Below, one piece after another: positions 1 through 7,828 of a stretch of 64,000 bases of DNA. Origin of the DNA: Janibacter sp. HTCC2649 (lineage in GTDB: Bacteria; Actinomycetota; Actinomycetes; Actinomycetales; Dermatophilaceae); contig NZ_CH672413.1 of NCBI RefSeq assembly GCF_000152705.1, forward strand, positions 496,001-560,000, read 5' to 3'. Position numbers and translations under genes: made by a program. The notes below the pieces were generated by a model that saw nothing but the letters and a program-made list of their open reading frames with translations, was not told the DNA's origin and did no database searches. Each line of letters starts with the position of its first letter. Position 1 is the stretch's first letter.

Positions 1-420
1 TTCGAGCTCCACGAACCGCTCGTCGCGCGACTGCGAGCAGGGCTTCCGGCCTACGGCTCCTGCGCCGGCATGATCATGCTCGCCGACCGGATCCTCGACG
101 GCCACCGCGACCAGCAGACCCTCGGTGGGCTCGACATCACCGTGCGCCGCAACGCGTTCGGGCGCCAGGTCGACTCCTTCGAGGAGGACCTGCGCATCCG
201 CGAGCTCGGCCCCGAACCAGTGCGCGCTGTCTTCATCCGGGCGCCCTGGGTCGAGGACATCGGCGCCGACGTCCAGGTCCTCGCCAGCGTCCACGTGGCC
301 AGCGGCGACCACCCCGTCGCCGTGCGCCAGGGCAACCTTCTCGCGACGAGCTTCCACCCCGAGGTCACCGGCGACCACCGGGTCCACGCGTTCTTCGCCG
401 ACGTCGTCCGTCGCGCCTGA
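1..420 (+). CDS. pdxT: Pyridoxal 5'-phosphate synthase glutaminase subunit PdxT (3' part only)
   Basis: The reading frame is open from base 1, so the start lies outside the window. The product is the class I glutaminase partner of PdxS; it releases ammonia from glutamine for de novo PLP synthesis. The nucleophile elbow YGSCAGMI is visible, with the catalytic cysteine codon at 61-63, and the His-Glu pair appears near the C-terminus as SFHPE (about 350-364). The visible 139 residues are the C-terminal two thirds of a family of about 190-200 residues. yebC follows after 141 bases, a neighbourhood usual in actinobacteria. Confidence 0.93.
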   Translation, partial: FELHEPLVARLRAGLPAYGSCAGMIMLADRILDGHRDQQTLGGLDITVRRNAFGRQVDSFEEDLRIRELGPEPVRAVFIRAPWVEDIGADVQVLASVHVASGDHPVAVRQGNLLATSFHPEVTGDHRVHAFFADVVRRA

Positions 421-561
421 CCTGCCGCTTCCGTCCGGCATCTCTGCGGGTATGCCGTTCGGTCGCCCAACGCTGCGCGCGCGGCACCCTCGCCGGGCCG
501 GACGGCATACGACATAGGATCGTCCGCGAGTCCTGAACGTTCGACAGCACGAGGAGACACC

Positions 562-1320
562 TTGTCCGGCCACTCCAAATGGGCGACGACGAAGCACAAG
601 AAGGCCGTCGTCGACGCCAAGCGCAGCAAGCTCTTCGCCAAGCTGATCAAGAACATCGAGGTCGCGGCCCGCACCGGTGGCGGCGACATCACCGGCAACC
701 CGACGCTCTACGACGCCATCCAGAAGGCCAAGAAGAGCTCGGTGCCCAACAACAACATCGACAACGCGGTCAAGCGCGGCTCCGGTGCGACGGCGGGTGG
801 CTCCGACTGGGAGACCATCACCTACGAGGGCTACGCGCCCGGCGGTGTCGCGATCCTCATCGAGTGCCTCACCGACAACCGCAACCGCGCCGCCGCCGAG
901 GTCCGCACCGCGCTCACCCGCAACGGTGGGCAGCTCGGGGACCCGGGCTCCGTGGCCTACGTCTTCGACCGCAAGGGTGTCGTCGTCGTCCCCAAGGGTG
1001 ACAAGAGCGAAGATGACATTCTCGAGATCGTGCTCGACGCCGGCGCCGACGAGGTCAACGACCTGGGCGAGGCCTACGAGATCGTGTCCGAGGCGACCGA
1101 TTTCGTGGCCGTGCGCAAGGCCGTCCAGGACGCCGGCATCGACTACGACTCGGCCGAGGCGTCGTGGGTCCCCAACCTGCAGATCGAGCTCGACCTCGAC
1201 GGGGCCAAGAAGATGATTCGCGTCATCGACGCCCTCGAGGACTCCGACGACGTGCAGGACGTCTTCGCCAACGGCGACATCCCTGACGACGTCCTCGCCC
1301 AGCTCAACGAAGAGGACTGA
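562..1320 (+). CDS. yebC: YebC/PmpR family regulatory protein
   Basis: This 252-residue protein begins [13 protein letters not shown], the hallmark N-terminus of the YebC/TACO1 family. Family members have been described as DNA-binding regulators and more recently as factors that relieve ribosome stalling; the sequence does not decide between these roles. The start is TTG at 562, with GAGGAG at 551-556 a few bases before it, and no upstream in-frame ATG gives a better N-terminus. It sits between pdxT and the ruvCAB operon, as in many actinobacteria. Length and domain content are normal. Confidence 0.95.
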   Translation: MSGHSKWATTKHKKAVVDAKRSKLFAKLIKNIEVAARTGGGDITGNPTLYDAIQKAKKSSVPNNNIDNAVKRGSGATAGGSDWETITYEGYAPGGVAILIECLTDNRNRAAAEVRTALTRNGGQLGDPGSVAYVFDRKGVVVVPKGDKSEDDILEIVLDAGADEVNDLGEAYEIVSEATDFVAVRKAVQDAGIDYDSAEASWVPNLQIELDLDGAKKMIRVIDALEDSDDVQDVFANGDIPDDVLAQLNEED

Positions 1321-1403
1321 CCCACGGGGGGACCCGGCGCGAAAGCACCGAGCCCCAGCGTGTTGCTGCGCGCCGCCCTCCATCACGCTGTGTAGCGTGG
1401 CAC

Positions 1404-1417
1404 CGAACACCTGTTCG
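1404..1417 (+). promoter_or_regulatory. LexA/SOS box upstream of ruvCAB
   Basis: The sequence CGAACACCTGTTCG fits the actinobacterial/Gram-positive LexA operator core CGAAC-N4-GTTCG with both half-sites intact. It lies 24 bases before the ruvC GTG start, where LexA could block the promoter. ruvCAB is a known SOS target in many bacteria, so DNA-damage control of this operon is a well-grounded inference. Confidence 0.78.
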
Positions 1418-1441
1418 GTTGCAATTTGGAAGGCGGCGCGC

Positions 1442-1954
1442 GTGCGCGTTCTCGGCATGGATCCCGGACTCACCCGGTGCGGCCTCGGCGTCGTCGACGG
1501 GCGGGCGGGTCGAGCGACGATGGTCGCGGTCGGCGTGGTGCGCACCCCCTCTGATGCGGTGCCGTCGCAGCGCCTGATCTTCCTCGAGCGCGAGCTCGAC
1601 GGCTGGCTCGACAAGTTCACCCCCGACGTCATGGCGGTGGAGAGGGTCTTCGCCGACACCAACGTCACCCAGGTCATGAACACTGCCCACGCGACCGCGA
1701 TCGCGCTCCTCACGGCCGGCAAACGCGGCATACCTGTCGTCTTCCACACCCCGACCGAGGTCAAGGCCTCGGTGACCGGCAGCGGTCGAGCCGACAAGGC
1801 GCAGGTCACCGCCATGGTGACCCGCATCCTCAAGCTGGACTCGCCGCCCAAGCCGGCCGACGCCGCCGACGCCCTGGCGTTGGCGATCTGTCACCTCTGG
1901 CGGGGAGCGGCCACCGCGCGTCTCGAAGCCCTGGCGAAGGCGAGCGTCCGATGA
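1442..1954 (+). CDS. ruvC: Crossover junction endodeoxyribonuclease RuvC
   Basis: RuvC is the Holliday-junction resolvase that makes symmetrical nicks in four-way junctions held by RuvAB. The 170-residue product starts at GTG 1442 with [20 protein letters not shown] at 1428-1433 gives normal spacing. The four acidic catalytic residues of the RNase H fold are present at about D7, E67, D140 and D143 ([11 protein letters not shown]). Upstream in-frame codons would add a non-homologous N-terminus, so they were not used. The stop overlaps the ruvA start by four bases (ATGA), and a LexA-type box precedes the gene. Confidence 0.96.
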   Translation: MRVLGMDPGLTRCGLGVVDGRAGRATMVAVGVVRTPSDAVPSQRLIFLERELDGWLDKFTPDVMAVERVFADTNVTQVMNTAHATAIALLTAGKRGIPVVFHTPTEVKASVTGSGRADKAQVTAMVTRILKLDSPPKPADAADALALAICHLWRGAATARLEALAKASVR

Positions 1955-2556
1955 TCGCGTCCCTGTCCGGTCGGGTCGCCCATGTCGGCCTCGACCGCGT
2001 CGTCATCGAGGTTGGTGGCGTCGGGATGCTCGTCCACACGACCCCACGCACGGCCGGTGAGGTGCGCATGGGTCAGGACGTCACGGTCTCGACGACCCTT
2101 GTCGTGCGCGAGGACTCGTTGACCCTGTTCGGTTTCGGTTCGCCGTCAGAGCGCGACATGTTCGAGACCGTGCAGACGGTGTCGGGTGTGGGGCCGCGGC
2201 TCGCCCTCGCGATGCTGTCGGTGTTGACTCCCGACGCGGTCAGTGCGGCCCTGCGGGCCGGCGACCTCGCCACCCTCACCAAGATTCCGGGCGTGGGCAA
2301 GAAGAGCGCCGAACGCCTCGTGCTCGAGCTCAAGGACAAAGTGGGTATGCCGTCCGGCTCGCCGGGTGCCGACGTCACCCCGTCTGCCGCCTCCCTGGGG
2401 GACGCCAAACGCGACCAGGTCGCCGAGGCCCTCGTCGGGCTGGGCTGGTCCGCGAAGCAGGCGACCGACGCCGTCGCGTCCGTGTCAGCGGCTGCTGACC
2501 CCGAGGCCTCGGTGGCGGCGCTGCTGAGGATGGCGTTGCGCGAGCTCGGTCGGTGA
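1951..2556 (+). CDS. ruvA: Holliday junction branch-migration protein RuvA
   Basis: RuvA is the junction-recognition subunit that tetramerises on the crossover and loads RuvB. The 201-residue protein begins [13 protein letters not shown]. It carries the N-terminal OB fold, then helix-hairpin-helix motifs ([14 protein letters not shown] and [13 protein letters not shown]), a variable linker, and the C-terminal domain that contacts RuvB (about residues 150-201). It overlaps ruvC by four bases and its stop overlaps the GTG of ruvB, so the three proteins are probably translationally coupled. Confidence 0.96.
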   Translation: MIASLSGRVAHVGLDRVVIEVGGVGMLVHTTPRTAGEVRMGQDVTVSTTLVVREDSLTLFGFGSPSERDMFETVQTVSGVGPRLALAMLSVLTPDAVSAALRAGDLATLTKIPGVGKKSAERLVLELKDKVGMPSGSPGADVTPSAASLGDAKRDQVAEALVGLGWSAKQATDAVASVSAAADPEASVAALLRMALRELGR

Positions 2557-3758
2557 CACTGAGAAAGATGACCTCATCCATGGAGCCCACCGACACGAGT
2601 GCCGACGACCCGGGCGGAAGCGTCAAGGGGTTCCGGTCCGACATCGTCGAGGCCGTCGCATCCGACGGCGCCGACCGCTACTCCGACGGATCGCTCGACG
2701 CGACCGCCCGCATCGTCGACGCCGGAGCCGACAGCGATGACGAACGCGTGGTCGAGGCGGCATTGCGACCCAAACGCCTCTCCGAGTTCCCGGGGCAGAC
2801 GCGGGTGCGCGACCAGCTCGGGCTCGTGCTCGAGGCTGCCCGTCGCCGGGGGAGCGTGCCCGACCACATCCTGCTGTCCGGCCCCCCCGGGCTGGGCAAG
2901 ACGACCTTGGCACTGATCGTCGCGGCCGAGCTGGAGCGCCCGATCCGCATCACGTCGGGGCCGGCGATCCAGCACGCCGGTGACCTGGCGGCCGTGCTGT
3001 CCTCGCTCGACGAGGGTGAGGTGCTCTTCCTCGACGAGATCCACCGCATGTCCCGGGCCGCCGAAGAGATGCTCTACCTCGCCATGGAGGACTTCCGGGT
3101 CGACGTCATCGTCGGCAAGGGTCCGGGTGCCACCGCGATTCCGCTGGAGCTGTCGCCCTTCACGGTCGTGGGAGCCACGACTCGCTCGGGACTGCTGCCG
3201 GCGCCGTTGCGGGACCGGTTCGGCTTCACGGGCCACCTCGACTACTACGACGCGAGCGACCTCACGACGATCCTGCGACGCTCGGCCGGTCTGCTCGGGG
3301 TCGATGCCAACGAGGCGGGCATCACCGAGATCGCCGGGCGCTCCCGTGGCACACCCCGCATCGCCAACCGACTGCTGCGCCGGGTGCGCGACTGGGCCCA
3401 GGTCCACGGCTCCGGACACGTCGACCTCGATGCCGCCCACGCGGCCCTGAGGCTGTTCGACGTCGACGACGCCGGACTCGACCGGCTCGACCGCGCGGTG
3501 CTCGACGCCCTGTGCCGCCGCTTCGGTGGCGGCCCCGTCGGTTTGTCGACGCTGGCCATCGCCGTGGGGGAGGAGTCCGACACGGTGGAGACCGTCGCCG
3601 AGCCCTATCTCGTGCGCGAAGGGTTCATGGTGCGCACCCCCCGGGGGAGAGCCGCGTCGGGCAAGGCGTGGCGGCACCTCGGTCTCACCCCACCACGGGA
3701 CGTGCTCACCCAGGACGTCCTGCCGCTCAACGACGGCCCCGGTCGACTCGGCGGCTGA
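2553..3758 (+). CDS. ruvB: Holliday junction branch-migration ATPase RuvB
   Basis: RuvB is the AAA+ motor of RuvAB branch migration. From GTG 2553 the product is 401 residues. Walker A GPPGLGKT lies at 110-117, Walker B with DEIH at about 161-164, the sensor/arginine-finger region [18 protein letters not shown] follows, and a winged-helix domain ends the protein. Typical RuvB proteins have about 340-360 residues, and homology only begins near residue 65, so the N-terminus is extended and acidic. Alternative starts are ATG 2568 and ATG 2580 (GAGAAAG lies 12 bases before the latter). The stop-overlapping GTG fits coupling to ruvA, but the start remains uncertain. Confidence 0.94.
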   Translation: MTLRKMTSSMEPTDTSADDPGGSVKGFRSDIVEAVASDGADRYSDGSLDATARIVDAGADSDDERVVEAALRPKRLSEFPGQTRVRDQLGLVLEAARRRGSVPDHILLSGPPGLGKTTLALIVAAELERPIRITSGPAIQHAGDLAAVLSSLDEGEVLFLDEIHRMSRAAEEMLYLAMEDFRVDVIVGKGPGATAIPLELSPFTVVGATTRSGLLPAPLRDRFGFTGHLDYYDASDLTTILRRSAGLLGVDANEAGITEIAGRSRGTPRIANRLLRRVRDWAQVHGSGHVDLDAAHAALRLFDVDDAGLDRLDRAVLDALCRRFGGGPVGLSTLAIAVGEESDTVETVAEPYLVREGFMVRTPRGRAASGKAWRHLGLTPPRDVLTQDVLPLNDGPGRLGG

Positions 3759-3787
3759 AGCCGGGCACTCGTCAAGGGTGTCGCGCG

Positions 3788-3817
3788 TTGGTGGCTGATG
3801 AACCCGTCACCTATGCT
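3788..3817 (+). promoter_or_regulatory. Candidate sigma-70 type promoter for yajC-secDF
   Basis: TTGGTG (3788-3793) and TATGCT (3812-3817) are 18 bases apart, about 80 bases before yajC, in the only sizeable gap between ruvB and the sec genes. It is the best promoter-like pair in this gap; no experimental evidence is available. Confidence 0.45.
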
Positions 3818-3897
3818 GACTCGGCCCGGCGTTGCCCGGGCCACTGACGTGCCCTGCAGTGTGGCGGGCGCTCTGAACCAGACTCGAAGGACTCTTC

Positions 3898-4203
3898 ATG
3901 AATTCCGGTGCCGGCTTCGGCAACCTCCTCGTGCTCGCCCTGCCTCTGGCACTGCTGGCCTTCCTCGTGCTCAGCCAGCGCAAGCGCGGGCGCCAGACGC
4001 AGGACTTCCAGTCAGCGCTCACCGTCGGTGACAAGGTGGTGCTGACCTCGGGTCTCTACGGCACGATCATCACGCTCGACGACGTGGCCGCGACCCTCGA
4101 GATCGCCCCCGGCGTCCAGGTGCGCGTCGACCGGCGCGCGATCGGGCTCAAGCAGCCCGGCGCTGTCGCCCCGGAGCCCGACACCACGCCCGAGGTCGAC
4201 TGA
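3898..4203 (+). CDS. yajC: Preprotein translocase subunit YajC
   Basis: A 101-residue membrane protein with one N-terminal transmembrane helix (about 8-23, LLVLALPLALLAFLVL), then a basic stretch QRKRGR and the cytoplasmic YajC fold with LTVGDKVVLTSGLYGTI. YajC associates with SecD/SecF and YidC and supports SecYEG-dependent export. The ATG at 3898 follows a GAAGGA-like ribosome site. It lies one base before secD, and the yajC-secD-secF order is classical. Confidence 0.94.
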   Translation: MNSGAGFGNLLVLALPLALLAFLVLSQRKRGRQTQDFQSALTVGDKVVLTSGLYGTIITLDDVAATLEIAPGVQVRVDRRAIGLKQPGAVAPEPDTTPEVD

Positions 4204-4204
4204 C

Positions 4205-6064
4205 ATGGCACAGATGAGTCACGTGTCTTTTGCGCGCCGTGCCCTGGCGGGCGTCGGCGTTCTCGCCCTGGCCCTCATCGGCCTGCTCTTCGGAGCCAAC
4301 CAGTTCAGCGATGGCAGCTACGCCCCGAAACTCGGTCTTGACCTCGAGGGCGGCACCCAGATCATCCTTCAGCCGCGTCTCACCGGCGGCAAGACGGTCT
4401 CGCCCGAGCAGATCACCGAGGCTCGCGACATCATCGTCCAGCGCGTCGACGCAGGCGGTGTCGCCGGAGCCGAGGTCACCACCCAGGGTGGCCGCAACAT
4501 CGTCGTGAGCATGCCCGGCACCCCGAGCAAGCGCGACGAGGACGCGATCAAGCGCTCGTCGCAGCTGCAGTTCCGCCCGGTGCTCGCCATCGCAGCCGGC
4601 TCACCCCAACCCGTTCCGTCGGCCACGCCGAGTGGCTCGGCGAGCCCGACCCCGACCGGGTCCGCGTCCCCGAGTGCGTCGCCCACCGCGTCTCCCTCCC
4701 CATCTGCCTCGGTTCCGTCCGCCAACGCGGCCAGCCCGAGCGCGAGCAACAACTCGGCGATTCCGGGCGCGCTCACCACGGGAGTGACCCCGTCCCCGAC
4801 GGCATCCGCCACGGCCAGCCCGAAGGCCAGCGCGACTCCGAGCCCGAGCCCGAGCCCGAGTGCGTCGGGCTCGGCCCCCGCAGCCAATGACCCGTTCAGC
4901 CTGGCGCAGATCACCCCCGAGCTCACCGAGGCCTTCACGGCCCTGGACTGCAGCAAGGACGGTGCGCTCGAGTCCCTCGTCGACGACGACACCAAGCCGC
5001 TCGTCACCTGTGATGCCGATGGCGCCGCCAAGTACATCCTCGGCCCGGTCGTCGTCTCCGGTGACAAGATCTCCGACGCCAGCGCGGGCTACACCACCAA
5101 CGCGCAGGGTCAGCAGACCACGACCGTCGAGATCCAGCTCAGCCTCAACGGCGAAGGCGCGAAGCAGTACGCCGACGTCTCCCGCAAGATGGTCGCGCTC
5201 GAGCAGCCGCAGAACCAGCTCGCTGCAACCCTCGACTCGCGCGTCATCGTCGCGCCGAGCTTCAACGAGGCGATTCCCAACGGCAAGGCGAGCATCACCG
5301 GCAACTTCACGATCACGGGTGCTCGTGACCTCGCCCAGCAGCTGAAGTTCGGTGCCCTGCCGATCTCCTTCGATGTCCAGACCAACGTCAAGATCAGCCC
5401 CACGCTCGGTGGTGAACAGCTGCGCTACGGCCTCTACGCCGGGCTCATCGGCCTCCTGCTCGTGGTGCTCTACTCGCTGGCCCAGTACCGCGTGCTCGGC
5501 TTCGTGACCATCGCGTCGATCCTCGCGGCGGGCGCGCTGACCTACCTCGCCATCACGATCCTGGGTTGGTCGCACAACTACCGACTCGACATGGCTGGTG
5601 TGACCGGTCTGATCGTCGCCATCGGCTTCACGGCGGACTCGTTCATCGTCTACTTCGAACGTATCCGTGATGAGCTGCGTGAGGGTCGCTCCCTCGAGAG
5701 TGCCGTCGCCACCGGTTGGGCGCGTGCCAAGCGCACGATCCTGATCGCTGACGGCGTGAACTTCCTCGCGGCGATCGTGCTCTACCTCCTCGCCAGCTCG
5801 AGCGTGCGTGGCTTCGCCTTCACGCTCGGTCTGACCACCCTGCTCGACATCCTCATCGTCTTCTTCTTCACGCACCCGGTCGTCACGCTCCTCGCGCGCG
5901 TGAAGTTCTTCCGGGGCGGACACCCGATGTCAGGGCTCGACCCCGACAAGCTCGGCGCCGTCAAGAAGACCTCGTATGCCGGCCGTGGCCGGTTCACGAC
6001 GAACGCACCTCGCACAGCGGGCAACCCGCCCCGCACTGCCGGCGCCGAAGGGAGCGCGTTGTGA
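4205..6064 (+). CDS. secD: Protein translocase subunit SecD
   Basis: SecD works with SecF as a proton-driven membrane complex that pulls exported proteins through the Sec channel. The 619-residue product has an N-terminal transmembrane helix (about 13-31), the conserved LGLDLEGGTQIILQP segment (43-57), a large extracytoplasmic domain and a C-terminal RND-type bundle. Residues about 132-228 form a Ser/Pro/Ala/Thr-rich linker with repeated SPS/SPSP units, inserted inside the extracytoplasmic domain; the DNA there repeats CCGAGC-type hexamers near 4840-4860. secF overlaps the stop. A second ATG at 4214 is an alternative start. Confidence 0.95.
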   Translation: MAQMSHVSFARRALAGVGVLALALIGLLFGANQFSDGSYAPKLGLDLEGGTQIILQPRLTGGKTVSPEQITEARDIIVQRVDAGGVAGAEVTTQGGRNIVVSMPGTPSKRDEDAIKRSSQLQFRPVLAIAAGSPQPVPSATPSGSASPTPTGSASPSASPTASPSPSASVPSANAASPSASNNSAIPGALTTGVTPSPTASATASPKASATPSPSPSPSASGSAPAANDPFSLAQITPELTEAFTALDCSKDGALESLVDDDTKPLVTCDADGAAKYILGPVVVSGDKISDASAGYTTNAQGQQTTTVEIQLSLNGEGAKQYADVSRKMVALEQPQNQLAATLDSRVIVAPSFNEAIPNGKASITGNFTITGARDLAQQLKFGALPISFDVQTNVKISPTLGGEQLRYGLYAGLIGLLLVVLYSLAQYRVLGFVTIASILAAGALTYLAITILGWSHNYRLDMAGVTGLIVAIGFTADSFIVYFERIRDELREGRSLESAVATGWARAKRTILIADGVNFLAAIVLYLLASSSVRGFAFTLGLTTLLDILIVFFFTHPVVTLLARVKFFRGGHPMSGLDPDKLGAVKKTSYAGRGRFTTNAPRTAGNPPRTAGAEGSAL

Positions 6065-7254
6065 ATTTCTCCGATCTCGGAAACGACCTCTACACCGGCA
6101 AGAAGTCCATCCCGGTCGTCGCCAAGCGCAAGTCGTTCTATCTCGTCTCAATCGTGCTCATGGCCATCGCCATCGCCGGGCTCGGCGTCAACAAGCTGAA
6201 CCTCGGCCTCGAGTTCAGTGGTGGCTCGGAGTTCCGGGTGACGAGCTCGTCGATCCCCAATGACTACGAGTTCGTGGCGCGCGATGCCCTCGGTGCCTCG
6301 GACGACTCCCAGGGTGTTCGTGTCTCCAAGCTCGGGAACAACACGGTTCGCGTGCAGACCGAGCGCCTGGACGACACCGAGAGTGCGCGGGTGGCCGCAG
6401 AGTTGGCCCAGACGTTCAAGGTCGACCAGAAGAACGTCAGCTCGACCTTCATCGGACCGTCCTGGGGTGACTCGGTCACGAAGCAGGCGCTTCGCGCCCT
6501 GGTGATCTTCCTCGTGCTCGTGGCCGCGGTGCTGTCGATCTACTTCCGCAACTGGAAGATGGCCCTGGCGGCGCTGCTGGCCCTGGCACACGACCTCATC
6601 ATCACCGTGGGCATCTACTCGTTCACCGGGTTCGAGGTCTCGCCGGCCACGATGATCGGCTTCCTGACCGTCCTCGGCTACTCGATCTACGACACCGTCG
6701 TCGTCTTCGACAAGGTCCGAGAAAACACCAACGAGGCCTTCGCCAACGGTCGCCTGAACTTCGCGCAGGCCGCCAACCTCGCGCTCAACCAGACGTTGGT
6801 GCGATCGATCAACACCACGGTCATCGGCATCCTGCCGATTCTCGCGGTGCTCACCGTCGGCGCGATCTTCCTCGGTCCGGGCACCCTGCTCGACCTCGCC
6901 CTGGTGCTCTTCATCGGCATCATGATCGGCGCCTACTCGTCGATCTTCCTCGCGACGCCGCTCCTCGTGAGCCTGCGCAGCAAGGACGAGTCGGTCGTGG
7001 ACCTCGACAAGCGGGCGGCTCGATCGCAGGCCAAGCGTGCCAAGGAACTTGCCCTCACAGCGACCTCCTCCTCGGGCAACGCGATCATCGAGGAGTCCTC
7101 GGGACACATCGGCGAAGAGGCAGCGACCACGTCCACGGCCCCCATGGCGCAGGACGAGGATTCGGCCACCGTCACCGGTCGTCAGGTGCACAAGTACGCG
7201 CAGTCCGGCCCGCGCAACCAGCCGAAGCGTCCGCCCAAGTCCCGTCGCAAGTAG
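6061..7254 (+). CDS. secF: Protein translocase subunit SecF
   Basis: SecF is the partner of SecD in the proton-motive-force-dependent export complex. The 397-residue protein starts with GTG at 6061, overlapping the secD stop; GAAGGGAGCG precedes it. It shows the first transmembrane helix at about 25-42, the conserved LGLEFSGGSEFRV signature, and the RND-type segment with STIRNTTV-like sequence (VRSINTTVIGILPIL). The C-terminal 80 residues are a hydrophilic, low-complexity tail ending in basic residues, which is common in actinobacterial SecF. Confidence 0.95.
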   Translation: MNFSDLGNDLYTGKKSIPVVAKRKSFYLVSIVLMAIAIAGLGVNKLNLGLEFSGGSEFRVTSSSIPNDYEFVARDALGASDDSQGVRVSKLGNNTVRVQTERLDDTESARVAAELAQTFKVDQKNVSSTFIGPSWGDSVTKQALRALVIFLVLVAAVLSIYFRNWKMALAALLALAHDLIITVGIYSFTGFEVSPATMIGFLTVLGYSIYDTVVVFDKVRENTNEAFANGRLNFAQAANLALNQTLVRSINTTVIGILPILAVLTVGAIFLGPGTLLDLALVLFIGIMIGAYSSIFLATPLLVSLRSKDESVVDLDKRAARSQAKRAKELALTATSSSGNAIIEESSGHIGEEAATTSTAPMAQDEDSATVTGRQVHKYAQSGPRNQPKRPPKSRRK

Positions 7255-7258
7255 TCAC

Positions 7259-7819
7259 GTGAGCGATGTCAGCGACCTCGTCGCGAGTCGACTGCGTGAC
7301 GTCGCCGACTTCCCGAAGCCGGGTGTGGTGTTCAAGGACATCACCCCGCTTCTGGGGGACGGGGAGGCCTTCGGTGCGGTGATCCGCGCACTGGCGTCAC
7401 GGCATACCCCGTCTTCGAATTCGGCGCAGCCGATCGACGCGGTGGCCGGGGTGGAAGCACGCGGCTTCATCATCGGGGCCGCGCTGGCCCACGAGCTGGG
7501 CGTCGGGTTCATCGCCGTGCGCAAGGTGGGCAAGCTGCCGGGCAAGACCGTGCAGCGCACCTACGACCTCGAGTACGGCACGTCGACGATCGAGATCCAC
7601 TCGGACGCCGTGACCGAGGGCCAGCGCGTCCTGCTCGTCGACGATGTCCTCGCGACGGGCGGCACGGCCATCGCGGCCTGGGACCTGCTCGCCGAGTCCG
7701 GCGCCGACGTCGTCGGCTTCGAGACGATCGTCGAGCTCGCCTTCCTCGGCGGACGTGAGGCGATGGGGGAGCGCGCGGTCCACGCCCTGCATGTCGTGAC
7801 CGGCACAGAGGACGCCTAG
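7259..7819 (+). CDS. apt: Adenine phosphoribosyltransferase
   Basis: Apt salvages adenine by transferring it to PRPP to give AMP. Starting at GTG 7259 (five bases after secF), the product has 186 residues, normal for the family. The PRPP-binding signature VLLVDDVLATGGTA is at about 124-137, and the N-terminal RDVADFPKPGVVFKDITPLL is characteristic of the family. A longer in-frame reading upstream only runs through secF in another frame and was rejected. The TAG stop at 7817-7819 also forms the first half of a likely -10 box for rel. Confidence 0.94.
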   Translation: MSDVSDLVASRLRDVADFPKPGVVFKDITPLLGDGEAFGAVIRALASRHTPSSNSAQPIDAVAGVEARGFIIGAALAHELGVGFIAVRKVGKLPGKTVQRTYDLEYGTSTIEIHSDAVTEGQRVLLVDDVLATGGTAIAAWDLLAESGADVVGFETIVELAFLGGREAMGERAVHALHVVTGTEDA

Positions 7820-7822
7820 ACT
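7817..7822 (+). promoter_or_regulatory. -10 box of rel, overlapping the apt stop codon
   Basis: TAGACT lies exactly six bases before the rel ATG (7829), the distance expected if transcription starts at or next to the A of ATG, giving a leaderless message. The first three bases are the apt stop codon. No good -35 element was found. Confidence 0.5.
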
Positions 7823-7828
7823 CCGTTC

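Noticed and set aside
1363-1398. TTGCTG and TAGCGT as a ruvC promoter
   Set aside because: The two hexamers are 24 bases apart, too far for a normal sigma-70 promoter.
4601-5923. A 440-residue minus-strand frame inside secD
   Set aside because: It is very rich in Arg, Glu and Gly and mirrors the SecD codons; no start signal or domain.
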